The notes: generated by a model not told the origin, from the letters alone. Counted from the stretch's first letter, positions 37,337-46,448 are shown. The stretch is DNA of 64,000 bases from Rahnella variigena (GCF_003610915.1 NZ_NSDJ01000001.1:1612001-1676000), one strand, 5' to 3'. A program made the numbers and translations.

Positions 37337-38161
37337 TTAGCGGCGCTGGCCTTGGGCAAAACGGCGCTCAAGGCGGCTTTGCAGCAGTTCCAGCACAATC
37401 GACATAATCCAGTATATTGCCGCCGCAGTCGCCAGCATTTCCATATAACGGTACGTGCTGCGCCCGTAGGATTGCGCCAGAAAATTCAGTTCCCACAGTC
37501 CCATCAGCGAGACTAATGAGGAATCTTTCAGCATCGAAATAAACATCGAGCCAGCGGGCGGAATAATAATGCGCAGCGCCTGCGGTGCCGTCACATGAAC
37601 CGCGACCGTCCAGCGTGACACGCCGAGCGCCAGCGCGGCTTCCTGCTGACCGCGTGGTACGGAAAGCACGCCGCTGCGGATAGTTTCCGCCAGATACGCG
37701 CCATAGTTCATCGACAAGGCAATAATGCCGGAGCTGAGCGCGCCGAGCACAATCCCGACCTGCGGCAATGCCAGATAGATAATCAGCACCTGCACCAGCA
37801 GCGGCGTGCCGCGAAACAGCGAGGCATAAAACGTCGCACAACCAAAGGCCAGCGCATTGTCCGACATCCGCCCGAGCGCAGTAATTAGCCCAATCAGCAG
37901 ACAGAAAAACATCGAACAGGCGGTGATCATAATGGTCAGCGCCGCGCCCTGAATAAAGCCGTCCGGCGAAAGACGCAGACCCAGCAGGAAGGGCAGTTTC
38001 TGGCCGATCAGGCTCCAGTCGAGACCCATTTTGCTGAACGCGCCGAGCAGCAGGCTGAGCAAAATCAGCCAGGTCAGCCCGGTTTTAAATTTAAACGCGT
38101 GTGCGTGGTGCCAGCGCTCCGGCGTTTCCACCTTTGGCTGGCTGTCCGGGATTTGCGGCAT
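37337..38161 (-). CDS. Polar amino-acid ABC transporter permease
   Basis: The 274-aa inner-membrane permease is of the HisMQ/GlnP family. It has about five to six helices and the ATPase-contact loop EAALALGVSRWTVAVHVTAPQAL (EAA motif). The N-terminal ~35 residues are a hydrophilic cytoplasmic extension. It overlaps the binding-protein stop (TGATG). No ATPase gene is present in the cluster, so it must borrow one encoded elsewhere or be an incomplete system. The ABC partner should be a GlnQ/TcyC-type protein. Confidence 0.9.
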   Translation of the reverse strand: MPQIPDSQPKVETPERWHHAHAFKFKTGLTWLILLSLLLGAFSKMGLDWSLIGQKLPFLLGLRLSPDGFIQGAALTIMITACSMFFCLLIGLITALGRMSDNALAFGCATFYASLFRGTPLLVQVLIIYLALPQVGIVLGALSSGIIALSMNYGAYLAETIRSGVLSVPRGQQEAALALGVSRWTVAVHVTAPQALRIIIPPAGSMFISMLKDSSLVSLMGLWELNFLAQSYGRSTYRYMEMLATAAAIYWIMSIVLELLQSRLERRFAQGQRR

Positions 38162-38979
38162 CACGGTACCTCGTGCGTAATATCTTCACCCAGCCAGTGC
38201 TGAGAGATTTTTGCCAGCGTGCCATCGTCACGCAGCGATTTAATGGTATCCGCCACTTTCTTATCCCACTCAGCGTCGCCTTTGTCGGTCGCGACCCAGT
38301 TAGGTTCTGCGTACAGTTCGGTGACAATTTTAAACACCGGCGCACGCTTGATGCGGGCGTTAGCGGTGGCGAGATCCGAAACCACGCCGTCGAGGCGAAC
38401 GCCCGGCCCGAGCGCCAGATTCTGGAACGCCACTTCTTCATCGCTTGGAATGACCTGAACGTTATCGAACGGGAAGGCGATCGGCTTGCTGCCGGGGATC
38501 ACCAGCGTTTTTTGCAGGTAAGTTTCGTAGGAAGAGCCGATACCGACGCCAATCTTTTTATTGCTCAGATCGGCGGCCGATTTAAAGCGGTCATCTTTCT
38601 TATTCACTACCAGAACTGCGGGAGAATTGTAGTACGGTGTCGGGAAACCCAGCACTTTGGCGCGCTCAGTGTTAGGCGTCATCGAGCAGATACAGGTATC
38701 CCAGCGCCCCTGCCATTTACCGCCGACAATGGTTTCCCAGCCCGGCGCGATGATTTCAAGTTTTACGCCCATGCGCTGCGCCACGGCTTTCGCCACATCC
38801 ACGTCAAAACCGGCCAGCTGATTATTGTCATCAATAAAACCGAAAGGCGGATAGTCGTTGACGATGGCATTGCGCAGCACGCCCGTTTTCGTCACGCGAT
38901 CAAGTGTCGCTCCGGCAAACGAGGCAGCAGAAAACAGTGTGGCAGCAAGGAGTGTCACAGCAACAAACGGAGTGCGCAT
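38161..38979 (-). CDS. Periplasmic amino-acid-binding protein (SBP family 3)
   Basis: The 272-aa family 3 solute-binding protein has a signal peptide ending SAASFAGA. Family features are NDYPPFGFIDDNNQLAGFDVDVAKAVA, WETIVGGKWQGRWDTCICSM, ERAKVLGFPTPYY and SYETYLQKT. The cysteine pair in DTCICSM is unusual for the family. It is the first gene of the operon SBP-permease-aminotransferase. A MetJ-like double box lies 63 bp upstream of its start codon. Methionine, cystine or a derivative is a possible ligand, by inference from that box only. Confidence 0.9.
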   Translation of the reverse strand: MRTPFVAVTLLAATLFSAASFAGATLDRVTKTGVLRNAIVNDYPPFGFIDDNNQLAGFDVDVAKAVAQRMGVKLEIIAPGWETIVGGKWQGRWDTCICSMTPNTERAKVLGFPTPYYNSPAVLVVNKKDDRFKSAADLSNKKIGVGIGSSYETYLQKTLVIPGSKPIAFPFDNVQVIPSDEEVAFQNLALGPGVRLDGVVSDLATANARIKRAPVFKIVTELYAEPNWVATDKGDAEWDKKVADTIKSLRDDGTLAKISQHWLGEDITHEVP

Positions 38980-39041
38980 AAATGGAGTTCCTTAAACGTA
39001 ACCAGATTGGGAAAATATTGTAAAAACCTACACTAAGTTTT

Positions 39042-39057
39042 AGACGTATAGAAGTCT
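39042..39057. promoter_or_regulatory. MetJ-like operator (two adjacent met boxes)
   Basis: AGACGTATAGAAGTCT consists of two adjacent 8-mers, each one or two bases from the met box AGACGTCT. The whole is framed as TTTAGAC...GTCTAAA. It sits about 63 bp upstream of the binding-protein gene on the minus strand, close to where a -35 would be. A TACAAT -10-like hexamer lies on that strand near 39018-39023. The match is good but not perfect. Confidence 0.65.
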
Positions 39058-39138
39058 AAATTCAGCGTTTTTTCACTTATTCTCCACTTATAGTCAACTC
39101 TGCGGAAAATCCTATGAATAGCAGCGCATTACTTCACT

Positions 39139-39798
39139 CTAGCTCAGCAAGCCCGCCCCGACGTTAATCGAAAAGCCTAAAATCGCCAGATTAAAGACAA
39201 AGGAAATGACGGACTGCAGCAGGGCAATCTGGCGCATGTCGGTGGTGCCGGTGGCAACGTCGGCGGTTTGTGAGGCGACGGCGATGGTGAAAGAGAAATA
39301 GAGGAAATCCCAGTAACCGGGTTCGGCAGGTTTTTCCGGGAAAATCATCGGCGTCACGTCTTTTGTCCGTCGCAGATAATGGTGATGGGCGTAATGCATG
39401 GCGAACGACGTCGGCAGAAGGGCCCACGAGGCAATCAGCGTGGTTGCGGTCAGCAGAATATGCAGAGTTTTTGCGGTTCCCGTAAGCTCTTTGAGCGAAC
39501 CGAGCTCCATCAGGATCGCCAGAATACTGACCAGACAGGTCAGCGTGACCAGCGTCAGCACCAGCGTCGCGCTTTCATCCTGAGTTTTGGCGATATGCGG
39601 AATATCTTTTGCTTCGGTACGCAACATACGAAACCACAGGAAAAACAGGTACAGCCACGCCAGCACGTTCCAGCCGGTCATCAGCCGCTGCAAAATCCCC
39701 AGATGCGACGGAAGCGCAAAAAAGCACATCACACCGGCAATTATCGAGATCAGTAAACGACCACGCACGCGCAGATAATGGCGCAAAGATAAACTCAT
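39139..39798 (-). CDS. DUF1345 inner-membrane protein
   Basis: The 219-aa protein has about five hydrophobic helices. Family features are a first arginine-rich cytosolic stretch (LRHYLRVRGRLL), FAMHYAHHHY and GYWDFLYFSFTIAVASQTADV. The function of DUF1345 is unknown; the FSFTIAVASQTADV part is the most conserved block and resembles a channel-pore segment. The ATG at 39798 follows AGGTG; an upstream GTG is possible. It is divergent from the next gene, with only 24 bp between the two starts, so their promoters must overlap or lie inside the neighbouring gene. Confidence 0.8.
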   Translation of the reverse strand: MSLSLRHYLRVRGRLLISIIAGVMCFFALPSHLGILQRLMTGWNVLAWLYLFFLWFRMLRTEAKDIPHIAKTQDESATLVLTLVTLTCLVSILAILMELGSLKELTGTAKTLHILLTATTLIASWALLPTSFAMHYAHHHYLRRTKDVTPMIFPEKPAEPGYWDFLYFSFTIAVASQTADVATGTTDMRQIALLQSVISFVFNLAILGFSINVGAGLLS

Positions 39799-39822
39799 GA
39801 TGTCAGGCACCTGGCAAAAAAC

Positions 39823-41244
39823 ATGGATACCTTAACTGTAGTCGCCGGGGGCAAACTCACACGTTCAGACTTATGCGCAATTTCTTCCAATACCCGATTA
39901 CAGCGGAATGATTTAGTAGGTTTACTCTATTGCGCTCAAGGGTCTGAAACTATGTTTACTACGTCATTTTGGCCAGCTGCTGCGGCATATCAGGTTTCAA
40001 TGATGGATCTGGATGCTCCGGAAAATTTACATCCCAAAGCTCTGCAAACCATTCACTATTGTCTGCGCCTGACGGAAGCCATTAATCAGCTGGAAGCGGC
40101 CTGTGAAAGCCGTTTGCTGGACGCTCTGCGTGAAGAGATGTCGATTCAGTGTTTCCGTCTGGCACCGATGTTTGACGATCCGGATACCCGGCGTGGACTG
40201 TTTTTACGGGCGGAAATTCTGGCGGATGACAGTTGCGGAAAAACAGTTCTGCCGCAAATTGCCGGTCTGAATGAACAGCAACTGGTGCTGGGCATTGGCA
40301 ACACCTCGACGTGGGTCGGTAAATCCAGACAGAGTTTTTATTCCTCATGGTTTGGCGAACCCGCGCCGGTTTTACAGGAAATTTCCGACGTAATGGACAG
40401 CCTGTTCCCGGAAAGCCTGCTGTATCTGCAAAAGGAAATCGCCGCGGATTTACTGGCGATGCCGGGCTGTGCCTACAAAATTATCAATCTGTTTGGCATT
40501 GCGGGTGAGGCCAACACGTATCCGAAACACTTTGCGTATTTCTTCCCGGAGGACGAAGGGCTGAAGTATTCGCCGGTGAAGCGCACGGTGGTATTTGCCA
40601 ATACCTACCTGCAACTGTTCGAACTGTTTTCGCGGACCGAAGCGGTGAAAATGGGCTGGGCGGAAGACGCGTTGCCGGAAAGCCATGTGTGCCAGCGCTA
40701 TCTGATTGCCTGGTTCCGCGGGCATGACCTGGGGCATTCGCTGGTGCGTAATGAAAACGTCTTCCCGAAACTCAGCAAAATTGATCGCTGGGGATCAATG
40801 ATGGTGCAGGAAGCGCTGGCGGATCAGTTCGGTCTGCTGATGTGTCTGACGCCGCAGGTCACTGAAGGATTGCAGCTCGACCGCACGGTGCTGGCGCGCA
40901 TTTATTTCCTCGAAATGCTGCGCTATCTGCGCCGCGGCCCGTCAAGTTATCCCGATGCCGGTGCAGCCTGGATCCAGTTCAATTATTTGCGTGAGCACGG
41001 TTGTGTTGAGCTGAAAGCCGACTCGATTGATTTCCATCCAGAGCTGTTTTTTACCCAGATGGCAAATCTCACCCGTCTGATGAGCGAAGAACTGCTGGGT
41101 GGCGATAGCGAGCGTGCGCAGGCCTTCATGCTGCAACATTGTCCGCATACCAACCCTGAAGATGTTGAAATCCTGATGGCGCGGCTGGGCACGACCAATG
41201 ACATGATTGAATACAACCAGTTAATCAAGAGAGTCCCGTTATGA
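39823..41244 (+). CDS. Unknown protein with HDxxH...ExxxD motif
   Basis: The 473-aa protein has no signal peptide or membrane segments. The distinct feature is GHDLGHS (H301, D302, H305), followed 24 residues later by QEALADQFG (E330, D334). This layout resembles gluzincin zinc peptidases (HExxH...ExxxD) with Asp in place of the catalytic Glu. It could instead be an HD-type metal site, since HDLGH occurs there too. I do not recognise the family. The ribosome site is weak; an in-frame ATG at 39952 would drop 43 residues. Its stop overlaps the start of a LysE exporter (ATGA), so the two products probably act together. Confidence 0.75.
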   Translation: MDTLTVVAGGKLTRSDLCAISSNTRLQRNDLVGLLYCAQGSETMFTTSFWPAAAAYQVSMMDLDAPENLHPKALQTIHYCLRLTEAINQLEAACESRLLDALREEMSIQCFRLAPMFDDPDTRRGLFLRAEILADDSCGKTVLPQIAGLNEQQLVLGIGNTSTWVGKSRQSFYSSWFGEPAPVLQEISDVMDSLFPESLLYLQKEIAADLLAMPGCAYKIINLFGIAGEANTYPKHFAYFFPEDEGLKYSPVKRTVVFANTYLQLFELFSRTEAVKMGWAEDALPESHVCQRYLIAWFRGHDLGHSLVRNENVFPKLSKIDRWGSMMVQEALADQFGLLMCLTPQVTEGLQLDRTVLARIYFLEMLRYLRRGPSSYPDAGAAWIQFNYLREHGCVELKADSIDFHPELFFTQMANLTRLMSEELLGGDSERAQAFMLQHCPHTNPEDVEILMARLGTTNDMIEYNQLIKRVPL

Positions 41245-41876
41245 TGCCGTTTTCAAATGGATTTTTGCTCAGCCTGTCGCTGTGTCTGGACATCGGGATT
41301 GCCAATATCGCCATGATGACGCTGGCGATGCAACGCGGCTATTTTCACGGATTCTGGCTGGGTATCGGCACCTGCATCGGGGATTTGATTTACGCCGTGC
41401 TGGCGCTGGCAGGCATGACGATTTTGCTGCAATACCAGAGCGTGCGCTGGGTGTTGTGGGTCGGCGGCTCGCTGATGCTGATGTGGTTTACCTACAAAAT
41501 GATCCGCGCCGCACTGGCTCCCGCGGAAAATCTGAATTCCGGGGATAACGTTCCGCAGCGATCGGTATTACGAAATTTCGGACGCGGCATTGTTCTGGCG
41601 ATGTCCTCACCGACGGCAATTTTGTGGTTTGCTGCCGTCGGTGGGGCGCTGATTTCGCGGATGGGACAAGGGGGGACGGCAAATGCTTCATGGTTTCTGA
41701 GTGGCTTTTTCATTGCCGGCGTATTCTGGACGGTCGTGATTTGCTCGGTCGGCAGTCTGGGCGGGAAAATGCTCGGCACCAAAATGCTCCGTTATTCTTA
41801 CATGGCCTCTGCGGTGATTTTCTCGTACTTCGCGCTGTATGTGGTGATCACCGGCTATCGCGAATTTATCGTGTAA
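41241..41876 (+). CDS. LysE-family exporter
   Basis: The 211-aa inner-membrane protein has about six helices and belongs to the LysE/RhtB superfamily of amino-acid and metabolite exporters. FLLSLSLCLDIGIANIAMMTLAMQRG at the N-terminus holds the position of the family's P-G-P motif, here changed to LDIG. IGTCIGDLIYAVLALAG and SSPTAILWFAAVGG are typical. It is translationally coupled to the upstream HDxxH protein. It overlaps the convergent AraC-family gene by 11 bp. The substrate may be the product of the upstream enzyme. Confidence 0.85.
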   Translation: MMPFSNGFLLSLSLCLDIGIANIAMMTLAMQRGYFHGFWLGIGTCIGDLIYAVLALAGMTILLQYQSVRWVLWVGGSLMLMWFTYKMIRAALAPAENLNSGDNVPQRSVLRNFGRGIVLAMSSPTAILWFAAVGGALISRMGQGGTANASWFLSGFFIAGVFWTVVICSVGSLGGKMLGTKMLRYSYMASAVIFSYFALYVVITGYREFIV

Positions 41877-42681
41877 GCACCTGACTCATCTGCTGTGAAG
41901 CGCAGAGCGACAGCGAATAAAGATGGGGAGTGATCCCCATCATTTTACGGAAAGTATTAATGAAATGGCTTTGATCGTAAAAGCCCAGGCGGATCGCCAC
42001 ATCCAGCGCATTGTCGTTTTTGCGCAGCTGATTACGGGCTTCCAGTAAACGTAACTGCATATGGTATTGCAGCGGCGGCATGCCGATGTGCTGGCGGAAC
42101 AGCCGGACAAAATGGAACTTACTCAGCCCGCTGACCTGAGCCAGCGTATCAAGATGAATTTTTCGCGTCAGATGGTCGCGCATAAAATCGAGAGCGAGCT
42201 GGATGGGGCGCAGGGATTGTTCCTGTTCTCTGGCCGGTTCTTCCAGCAACGCGCCGAGCAACCACAGTAAATTTTGTTCCTGATCGTCATCATTGAGAGT
42301 GCGTTTGTAATGGCACAGCGCGGAAAACAGCTCGGGATTATTCAGTACGCCTTCTTTGAGCACCGGCGCGCAGTGATCGGAACGCAGATTCTGATCAACT
42401 GAAACCTGACGCAGTAATGACTGCGGAATATGCACGCTGAGGAATTCGACTTTATCATCGCCAAACCGGGACGACTGAATGGTGGCCGGATTATAAATCG
42501 TGATTTCGCCGCCGCGCACCAGCTCGGTTTTGCCGTGCAGCCAGATTTCTTCCGTGCCGGTCAGATTGGCACTGATGACGTATTCGTCGTGAGTATGACG
42601 CGGAAATGAGGAATTACTCGCAGTCAGATGCGAGCACTCAATGTCGTTAGCCATCGTCCATTCAGAAATAGAAAGAGACAC
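41866..42681 (-). CDS. AraC-family transcriptional regulator
   Basis: The 271-aa protein has an N-terminal cupin-like effector domain (SFPRHTHDEYVISANLTG, EIWLHGKTELVRGGEI). The C-terminal pair of helix-turn-helix motifs shows HLTRKIHLDTLAQVSGLSKFHFVRLFRQHIG and LDVAIRLGFYDQSHFINTFRKMMGITP. A GTG at 42681 with GGGGTGG upstream is used here; the ATG at 42654 is an alternative. The convergent overlap with the LysE gene suggests a link between the regulator and the HDxxH/LysE pair, as is usual for AraC-LysE neighbours. Confidence 0.88.
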   Translation of the reverse strand: MSLSISEWTMANDIECSHLTASNSSFPRHTHDEYVISANLTGTEEIWLHGKTELVRGGEITIYNPATIQSSRFGDDKVEFLSVHIPQSLLRQVSVDQNLRSDHCAPVLKEGVLNNPELFSALCHYKRTLNDDDQEQNLLWLLGALLEEPAREQEQSLRPIQLALDFMRDHLTRKIHLDTLAQVSGLSKFHFVRLFRQHIGMPPLQYHMQLRLLEARNQLRKNDNALDVAIRLGFYDQSHFINTFRKMMGITPHLYSLSLCASQQMSQVLTR

Positions 42682-43383
42682 ATTCCACCCCGTAGATCAT
42701 TGCTGTGCGAAAAAATGACACGTTTGTTTTTCTTATGCAGAATTTATAGCACAAACTGTTAACAACAAAAGTGAATGACTTTCATCACGGCACAACCCCT
42801 GTATGCCATGCCAGCAGACCTCCCGACGGACTGCCTGCGAAGCACTACCCCTCCGGTGTTTACAAACAGTCTGATCTAAAAAGGCTTTCGCGGACGAATT
42901 TTTCAGATTTTGCCCATAAGTACGAGTTGTCCTGTACAGATGCATACACGGGGATCGGACGGTAACCGTCTGAATGTTAAATAACAGGCCTGAAGGTTAT
43001 ATTTAAGCGCCAGAATTCGATTATTAATAACCGCATTTTATCTTTGTTTCACATGATGAGAACAATTTCTAAAACTCGCTGAAACCCGCTTTGACAATAC
43101 GTGCCAGTTTTTACTGCTTATTTTATTTAATGCCTGTCTTTATTCCTCCCCGCCTTGTCATTTCATTACGTAATAGGGCAAAATATGCGCCCCGCAAATC
43201 GGGGATTAACCGTTATTTCTTCATTGGCGAAGGACTCTTCGCACAAGAAAACTTTCAAAACAGAGGCCGGGCTTAGTACCGGATAGATATTTACTTTCAG
43301 ATACCGACAGTCATGTCGCAAGGAAACATTAATGGTGCAGCACTCTCACTATGCCGCGTTTTCCATCATGGGAATTACACATC
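42682..43383. other. Intergenic region between araC-type gene and plaP
   Basis: This 702-bp region has no convincing ORF; the short frames near 42771 and 43091 lack ribosome sites and family features. TTGACA at 43091-43096 with TTACTG-like bases 16-17 bp later is a candidate plaP promoter, which would leave a 270-base leader. A CCCCG-N5-CGGGG hairpin lies at 43190-43204 within that leader. I cannot assign a riboswitch class. Confidence 0.45.
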
Positions 43384-44745
43384 ATGTCGGATAACGTCGT
43401 TACGGGTACCGCCTCCCGCGTGGAATTGCGTAAAAGTCTTACGCTGATTCCGGTTGTCATGATAGGCCTGGCCTATATGCAACCCATGACACTGTTCGAT
43501 ACGTTCGGTATTGTCTCCGGCCTGACTGACGGCCATGTGCCAACGGCGTATGCGTTTGCGCTGATCGCCGTCCTGTTTACCGCGCTGAGCTACGGCAAGC
43601 TGGTGCGCCGCTACCCTTCTGCGGGTTCGGCATATACTTACGCGCAAAAAGCGATTCATCCGGTGGTCGGCTTTATGGTCGGCTGGTCGTCGCTGCTCGA
43701 TTACTTATTCGCGCCAATGATTAATATCCTGCTGGCCAAAATCTATTTTGAAGCGCTGGTGCCTTCGGTGCCGTCGTGGATATTTGTGGTGGTGCTGGTC
43801 GGATTTATGACGCTGTCGAATTTGCGCAGTATTAAAACCGTCGCCAACATTAATACGCTGGTAGTGGTCTTGCAGATTGTGCTGATTACGGTGATCACCG
43901 GTATGGTGATTTATGGCGTTGATCACGGCACCGGCTACGGCACGCTCGCCAGCACTCAGCCTTTCTGGGGTGAAAACGCGCATACCGTGCCGATGATTAC
44001 CGGCGCGACCATTCTGTGTTTCTCCTTTACCGGCTTTGACGGCATCAGTAATTTGTCGGAAGAAACCAAAGACGCAGAACGGGTGATCCCACGGGCAATA
44101 TTCCTGACGGCATTGATCGGCGGCGTGATTTTTATTGCGGCGACGTATTTCCTGCAACTCTATTTCCCGGACATCTCCAGCTTTAAAGACCCGGACGCCT
44201 CACAACCTGAAATTATGTTGCAGGTGGCGGGCAGGGCGTTCCAGTTTGGCGCACTGATTTTCTCCAGTATCACCGTGCTGGCTTCCGGTATGGCGGCGCA
44301 CGCGGGCGTTTCCCGTCTGATGTATGTGATGGGGCGCGACGGCGTGTTCCCGAAACGCTTCTTCGGTTATATCCATCCGAAATGGCGTACGCCGTCTTTC
44401 AACGTGCTGCTGGTGGGCGCAATTGCCCTGATGGCAATTAACTTTGATCTGGTGACCGCAACCGCGCTGATTAACTTTGGTGCGCTGGTGGCGTTTACCT
44501 TCGTGAACCTGTCGGTGATTTCGCAATTCTGGATCCGCGAGAAGCGCAACAAAACCGTGATGGACCACATCCAGTATTTGCTCTTGCCATTGTGCGGTGC
44601 GCTGACGGTGGGTGCGTTGTGGGTGAATCTGGAAGAAGGCTCGATGGTGCTGGGGCTGATCTGGGGCGCAATCGGCTTCATTTATCTGGCCTGCATGACC
44701 AAAAGTTTCCGTAATCCGGTTCCGCAATACGAAGACGTGGCGTAA
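43384..44745 (+). CDS. plaP: Low-affinity putrescine importer PlaP
   Basis: The 453-aa, 12-helix APC-superfamily permease imports putrescine with protons. Very close match to E. coli PlaP (YeeF) along the whole length: TSRVELRKxLTL-type N-terminus ([17 protein letters not shown]), [60 protein letters not shown] and the identical C-terminus [11 protein letters not shown]. PuuP is a related paralog but differs at these places. The ATG at 43384 is the usual start. Putrescine uptake by PlaP is tied to surface motility in E. coli. A strong terminator follows. Confidence 0.94.
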   Translation: MSDNVVTGTASRVELRKSLTLIPVVMIGLAYMQPMTLFDTFGIVSGLTDGHVPTAYAFALIAVLFTALSYGKLVRRYPSAGSAYTYAQKAIHPVVGFMVGWSSLLDYLFAPMINILLAKIYFEALVPSVPSWIFVVVLVGFMTLSNLRSIKTVANINTLVVVLQIVLITVITGMVIYGVDHGTGYGTLASTQPFWGENAHTVPMITGATILCFSFTGFDGISNLSEETKDAERVIPRAIFLTALIGGVIFIAATYFLQLYFPDISSFKDPDASQPEIMLQVAGRAFQFGALIFSSITVLASGMAAHAGVSRLMYVMGRDGVFPKRFFGYIHPKWRTPSFNVLLVGAIALMAINFDLVTATALINFGALVAFTFVNLSVISQFWIREKRNKTVMDHIQYLLLPLCGALTVGALWVNLEEGSMVLGLIWGAIGFIYLACMTKSFRNPVPQYEDVA

Positions 44746-44776
44746 TTTTCACTGGCATTAAACGCGCCCGCTTTAA

Positions 44777-44806
44777 AAAAATGGCTCCTTCGCAGGAGCC
44801 ATTTTT
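44777..44806. terminator. Bidirectional terminator, plaP / azlCD
   Basis: AAAAATGGCTCCT and AGGAGCCATTTTT form a perfect 13-bp stem with a TCGC tetraloop and T runs on both strands. Confidence 0.95.
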
Positions 44807-44813
44807 GTTTGTG

Positions 44814-45137
44814 CTAGTGAATCCCCAGCCAGCGCATCAGCGCCGTAACGGCGGCGGCCGCGATAATAATCACAATCAGCGGCGATTTTCGCCACGCTAA
44901 AAACAGCGCAACGCCGACGCCAATAATCCGTGCGTATCCGGCAAAATGCTGGCCTTCAAACAGCGCCGATGTGGCCGCAACGGCGAGCAATAAGGTGGTC
45001 GCAGAATCGGAAAGCATCGTCTGCGTCGCCGGCGAGAAATTAAGGCGCGAACCGAGACGGTAACCGGCCACGCGCATCAGGAACGTTCCGGCGGCCAGCA
45101 CCGCAATACCGGCAATCATCAGGCTGTGAGAGGTCAT
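44814..45137 (-). CDS. AzlD-family branched-chain amino-acid exporter small subunit
   Basis: The 107-aa membrane protein has four hydrophobic segments (LMIAGIAVLAAGTFLMRVAG, TMLSDSATTLLLAVAATSAL, IIGVGVALFLAW, LIVIIIAAAAVTALM). The AGTFLMRVAGYRLG motif is typical of AzlD/YgaH. Its ATG overlaps the stop of the large-subunit gene (ATGA), so the two are made together. E. coli YgaZH exports L-valine; the same type of substrate is expected here. An apparent longer open frame is only read-through of the azlC region. Confidence 0.88.
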   Translation of the reverse strand: MTSHSLMIAGIAVLAAGTFLMRVAGYRLGSRLNFSPATQTMLSDSATTLLLAVAATSALFEGQHFAGYARIIGVGVALFLAWRKSPLIVIIIAAAAVTALMRWLGIH

Positions 45138-45802
45138 TTCCGGTTCCTCCACGTCAGTAATCCGAGCAGGGAAAACAGCACCGGCATACCGGCAGGCACA
45201 AACGGCACGGCGGCGACGGAAATCAGCGCACCACAGGAAGCGGGAATACGCGTCCGGCGGCTGCGCAATGCCGGGAAAATCAGTGCCAGCAGAATGGCCG
45301 GGAATACTGCGTCGAGGCCAATGGCTTTGATATCGGGAATGAACTGGCCGATGTACGCACCGGCAATCACGCTGACCGGCCAGAACAGCGCGATGCCTGC
45401 ACCGCATAACCAGTAGGCCTTTTTGCGTTTTTCATGGGTAGCCTGGGAGATGCCAAACACCACGCTTTCGTCGTTCATGATGTGGCAACCAAGCCAGCTC
45501 ATGCCCTTGCTGCCGACCAGATCCTTTACCGCAATCCCGAACGGTAAATGGCGTGCATTGACCAGTAATCCGGCTGCGGCCGCGGCGAACGGACTGCCCC
45601 CGCCGCCGACGATGGCGATAAATAAAAACTCAGACGCCCCGGCCAGTACCAGCAGCGAGAGCATCAGCGGCACCCACAGCGGAAAGCCGCCCGCGACGGC
45701 CAGCGAACCATAGGAAATCCCCACCAGACCATCGGCCAGGCAGACCAGGAAGATGGCTTTCACCACATCACTTCCCAGCGGTGAAAAGAAACGTGCAGAC
45801 AT
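45134..45802 (-). CDS. AzlC-family branched-chain amino-acid exporter large subunit
   Basis: The 222-aa inner-membrane protein has typical AzlC/YgaZ segments: DGLVGISYGSLAVAGGFPLW, SEFLFIAIVGGGGS, VNARHLPFGIAV and MNDESVVFGISQ. It exports valine-type amino acids together with the small AzlD subunit. The gene is divergent from a cupin-type XRE regulator with palindromic sites in the 97-bp shared region. The start ATG at 45802 lies just inside that region. Confidence 0.9.
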   Translation of the reverse strand: MSARFFSPLGSDVVKAIFLVCLADGLVGISYGSLAVAGGFPLWVPLMLSLLVLAGASEFLFIAIVGGGGSPFAAAAAGLLVNARHLPFGIAVKDLVGSKGMSWLGCHIMNDESVVFGISQATHEKRKKAYWLCGAGIALFWPVSVIAGAYIGQFIPDIKAIGLDAVFPAILLALIFPALRSRRTRIPASCGALISVAAVPFVPAGMPVLFSLLGLLTWRNRK

Positions 45803-45817
45803 AATTCAATCCCATAA

Positions 45818-45878
45818 CGAACGATTTCCCATTATAATGAACGTATCTGAATCGTTCTTCAAGTCGAACGATCGTTCG
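45818..45878. promoter_or_regulatory. Palindromic operators between azlCD and XRE regulator
   Basis: CGAACGATCGTTCG at 45865-45878 is a perfect 14-bp palindrome. Half sites CGAACGAT (45818-45825) and ATCGTTC (45851-45857) repeat it on either side. A TATAAT lies at 45833-45838. The divergent XRE/cupin regulator most probably binds here and controls both directions. Confidence 0.7.
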
Positions 45879-45899
45879 TTATATAAAACAGGCAGGATC

Positions 45900-46448
45900 A
45901 TGTCGCAACCTATCAGCGTTATCTCTAAAGGTCTGGTTCGTGAACGTCAGCGGGCGGGTATATCACTGGCAGAAGTCGCGCGTCGTGCTGGCATCGCCAA
46001 ATCAACGCTGTCGCAACTGGAAGCGGGCAACGGTAATCCGAGTCTGGAAACCCTGTGGGCGCTGTGCGTGGCGCTCAATATTCCTTTCGCGCGCCTGATG
46101 GAACCGGAAGTGAACAAGATGCAGGTGATCCGCCGTGGGGAAGGCCCGACAGTGGTCGCTGAACTGGCGGATTATAAAGCCGTTTTACTGGCGACGTGTC
46201 CGCCGGGTTCGCGTCGGGATATTTATCTGCTGACCACGCAACCTGGCGCAGATCGCGTTTCCAGCCCGCATCCGCAGGGATCGGTCGAACACATTATTAT
46301 CACACAGGGGCGTGCCCTCATCGGACTGGTGGATTCGCCGGTGGAACTGAATGCCGGCGATTACATTTCCTATCCTGCGGACGTCGAGCACATCTTCCGC
46401 GCACTGGAACCGGACACCATGGCGGTGCTGGTGTCGGAGCAGAGTTGA
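45900..46448 (+). CDS. XRE-family regulator with cupin domain
   Basis: The 182-aa protein has an N-terminal helix-turn-helix (LVRERQRAGISLAEVARRAG, AKSTLSQLEAGNGNPSLETLW). A C-terminal cupin (about 105-180) has GSVEHIIITQGRALIGL and AGDYISYPADVEHIF. This architecture senses small metabolites and often sits divergent from AzlCD exporters. The ATG at 45900 follows GGCAGGATC. The open frame continues upstream across the palindromes but has no ribosome site there. It probably represses azlCD until a branched-chain amino acid or similar compound binds. Confidence 0.9.
   Translation: MSQPISVISKGLVRERQRAGISLAEVARRAGIAKSTLSQLEAGNGNPSLETLWALCVALNIPFARLMEPEVNKMQVIRRGEGPTVVAELADYKAVLLATCPPGSRRDIYLLTTQPGADRVSSPHPQGSVEHIIITQGRALIGLVDSPVELNAGDYISYPADVEHIFRALEPDTMAVLVSEQS

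Noticed and set aside
42771..42965. 64-codon ORF between the AraC gene and plaP
   Set aside because: No Shine-Dalgarno, no hydrophobic or domain pattern, and composition like non-coding DNA.
43091..43276. 61-codon ORF before plaP as a leader peptide
   Set aside because: It begins at a TTG that is part of a TTGACA promoter-like hexamer and lacks a ribosome site.
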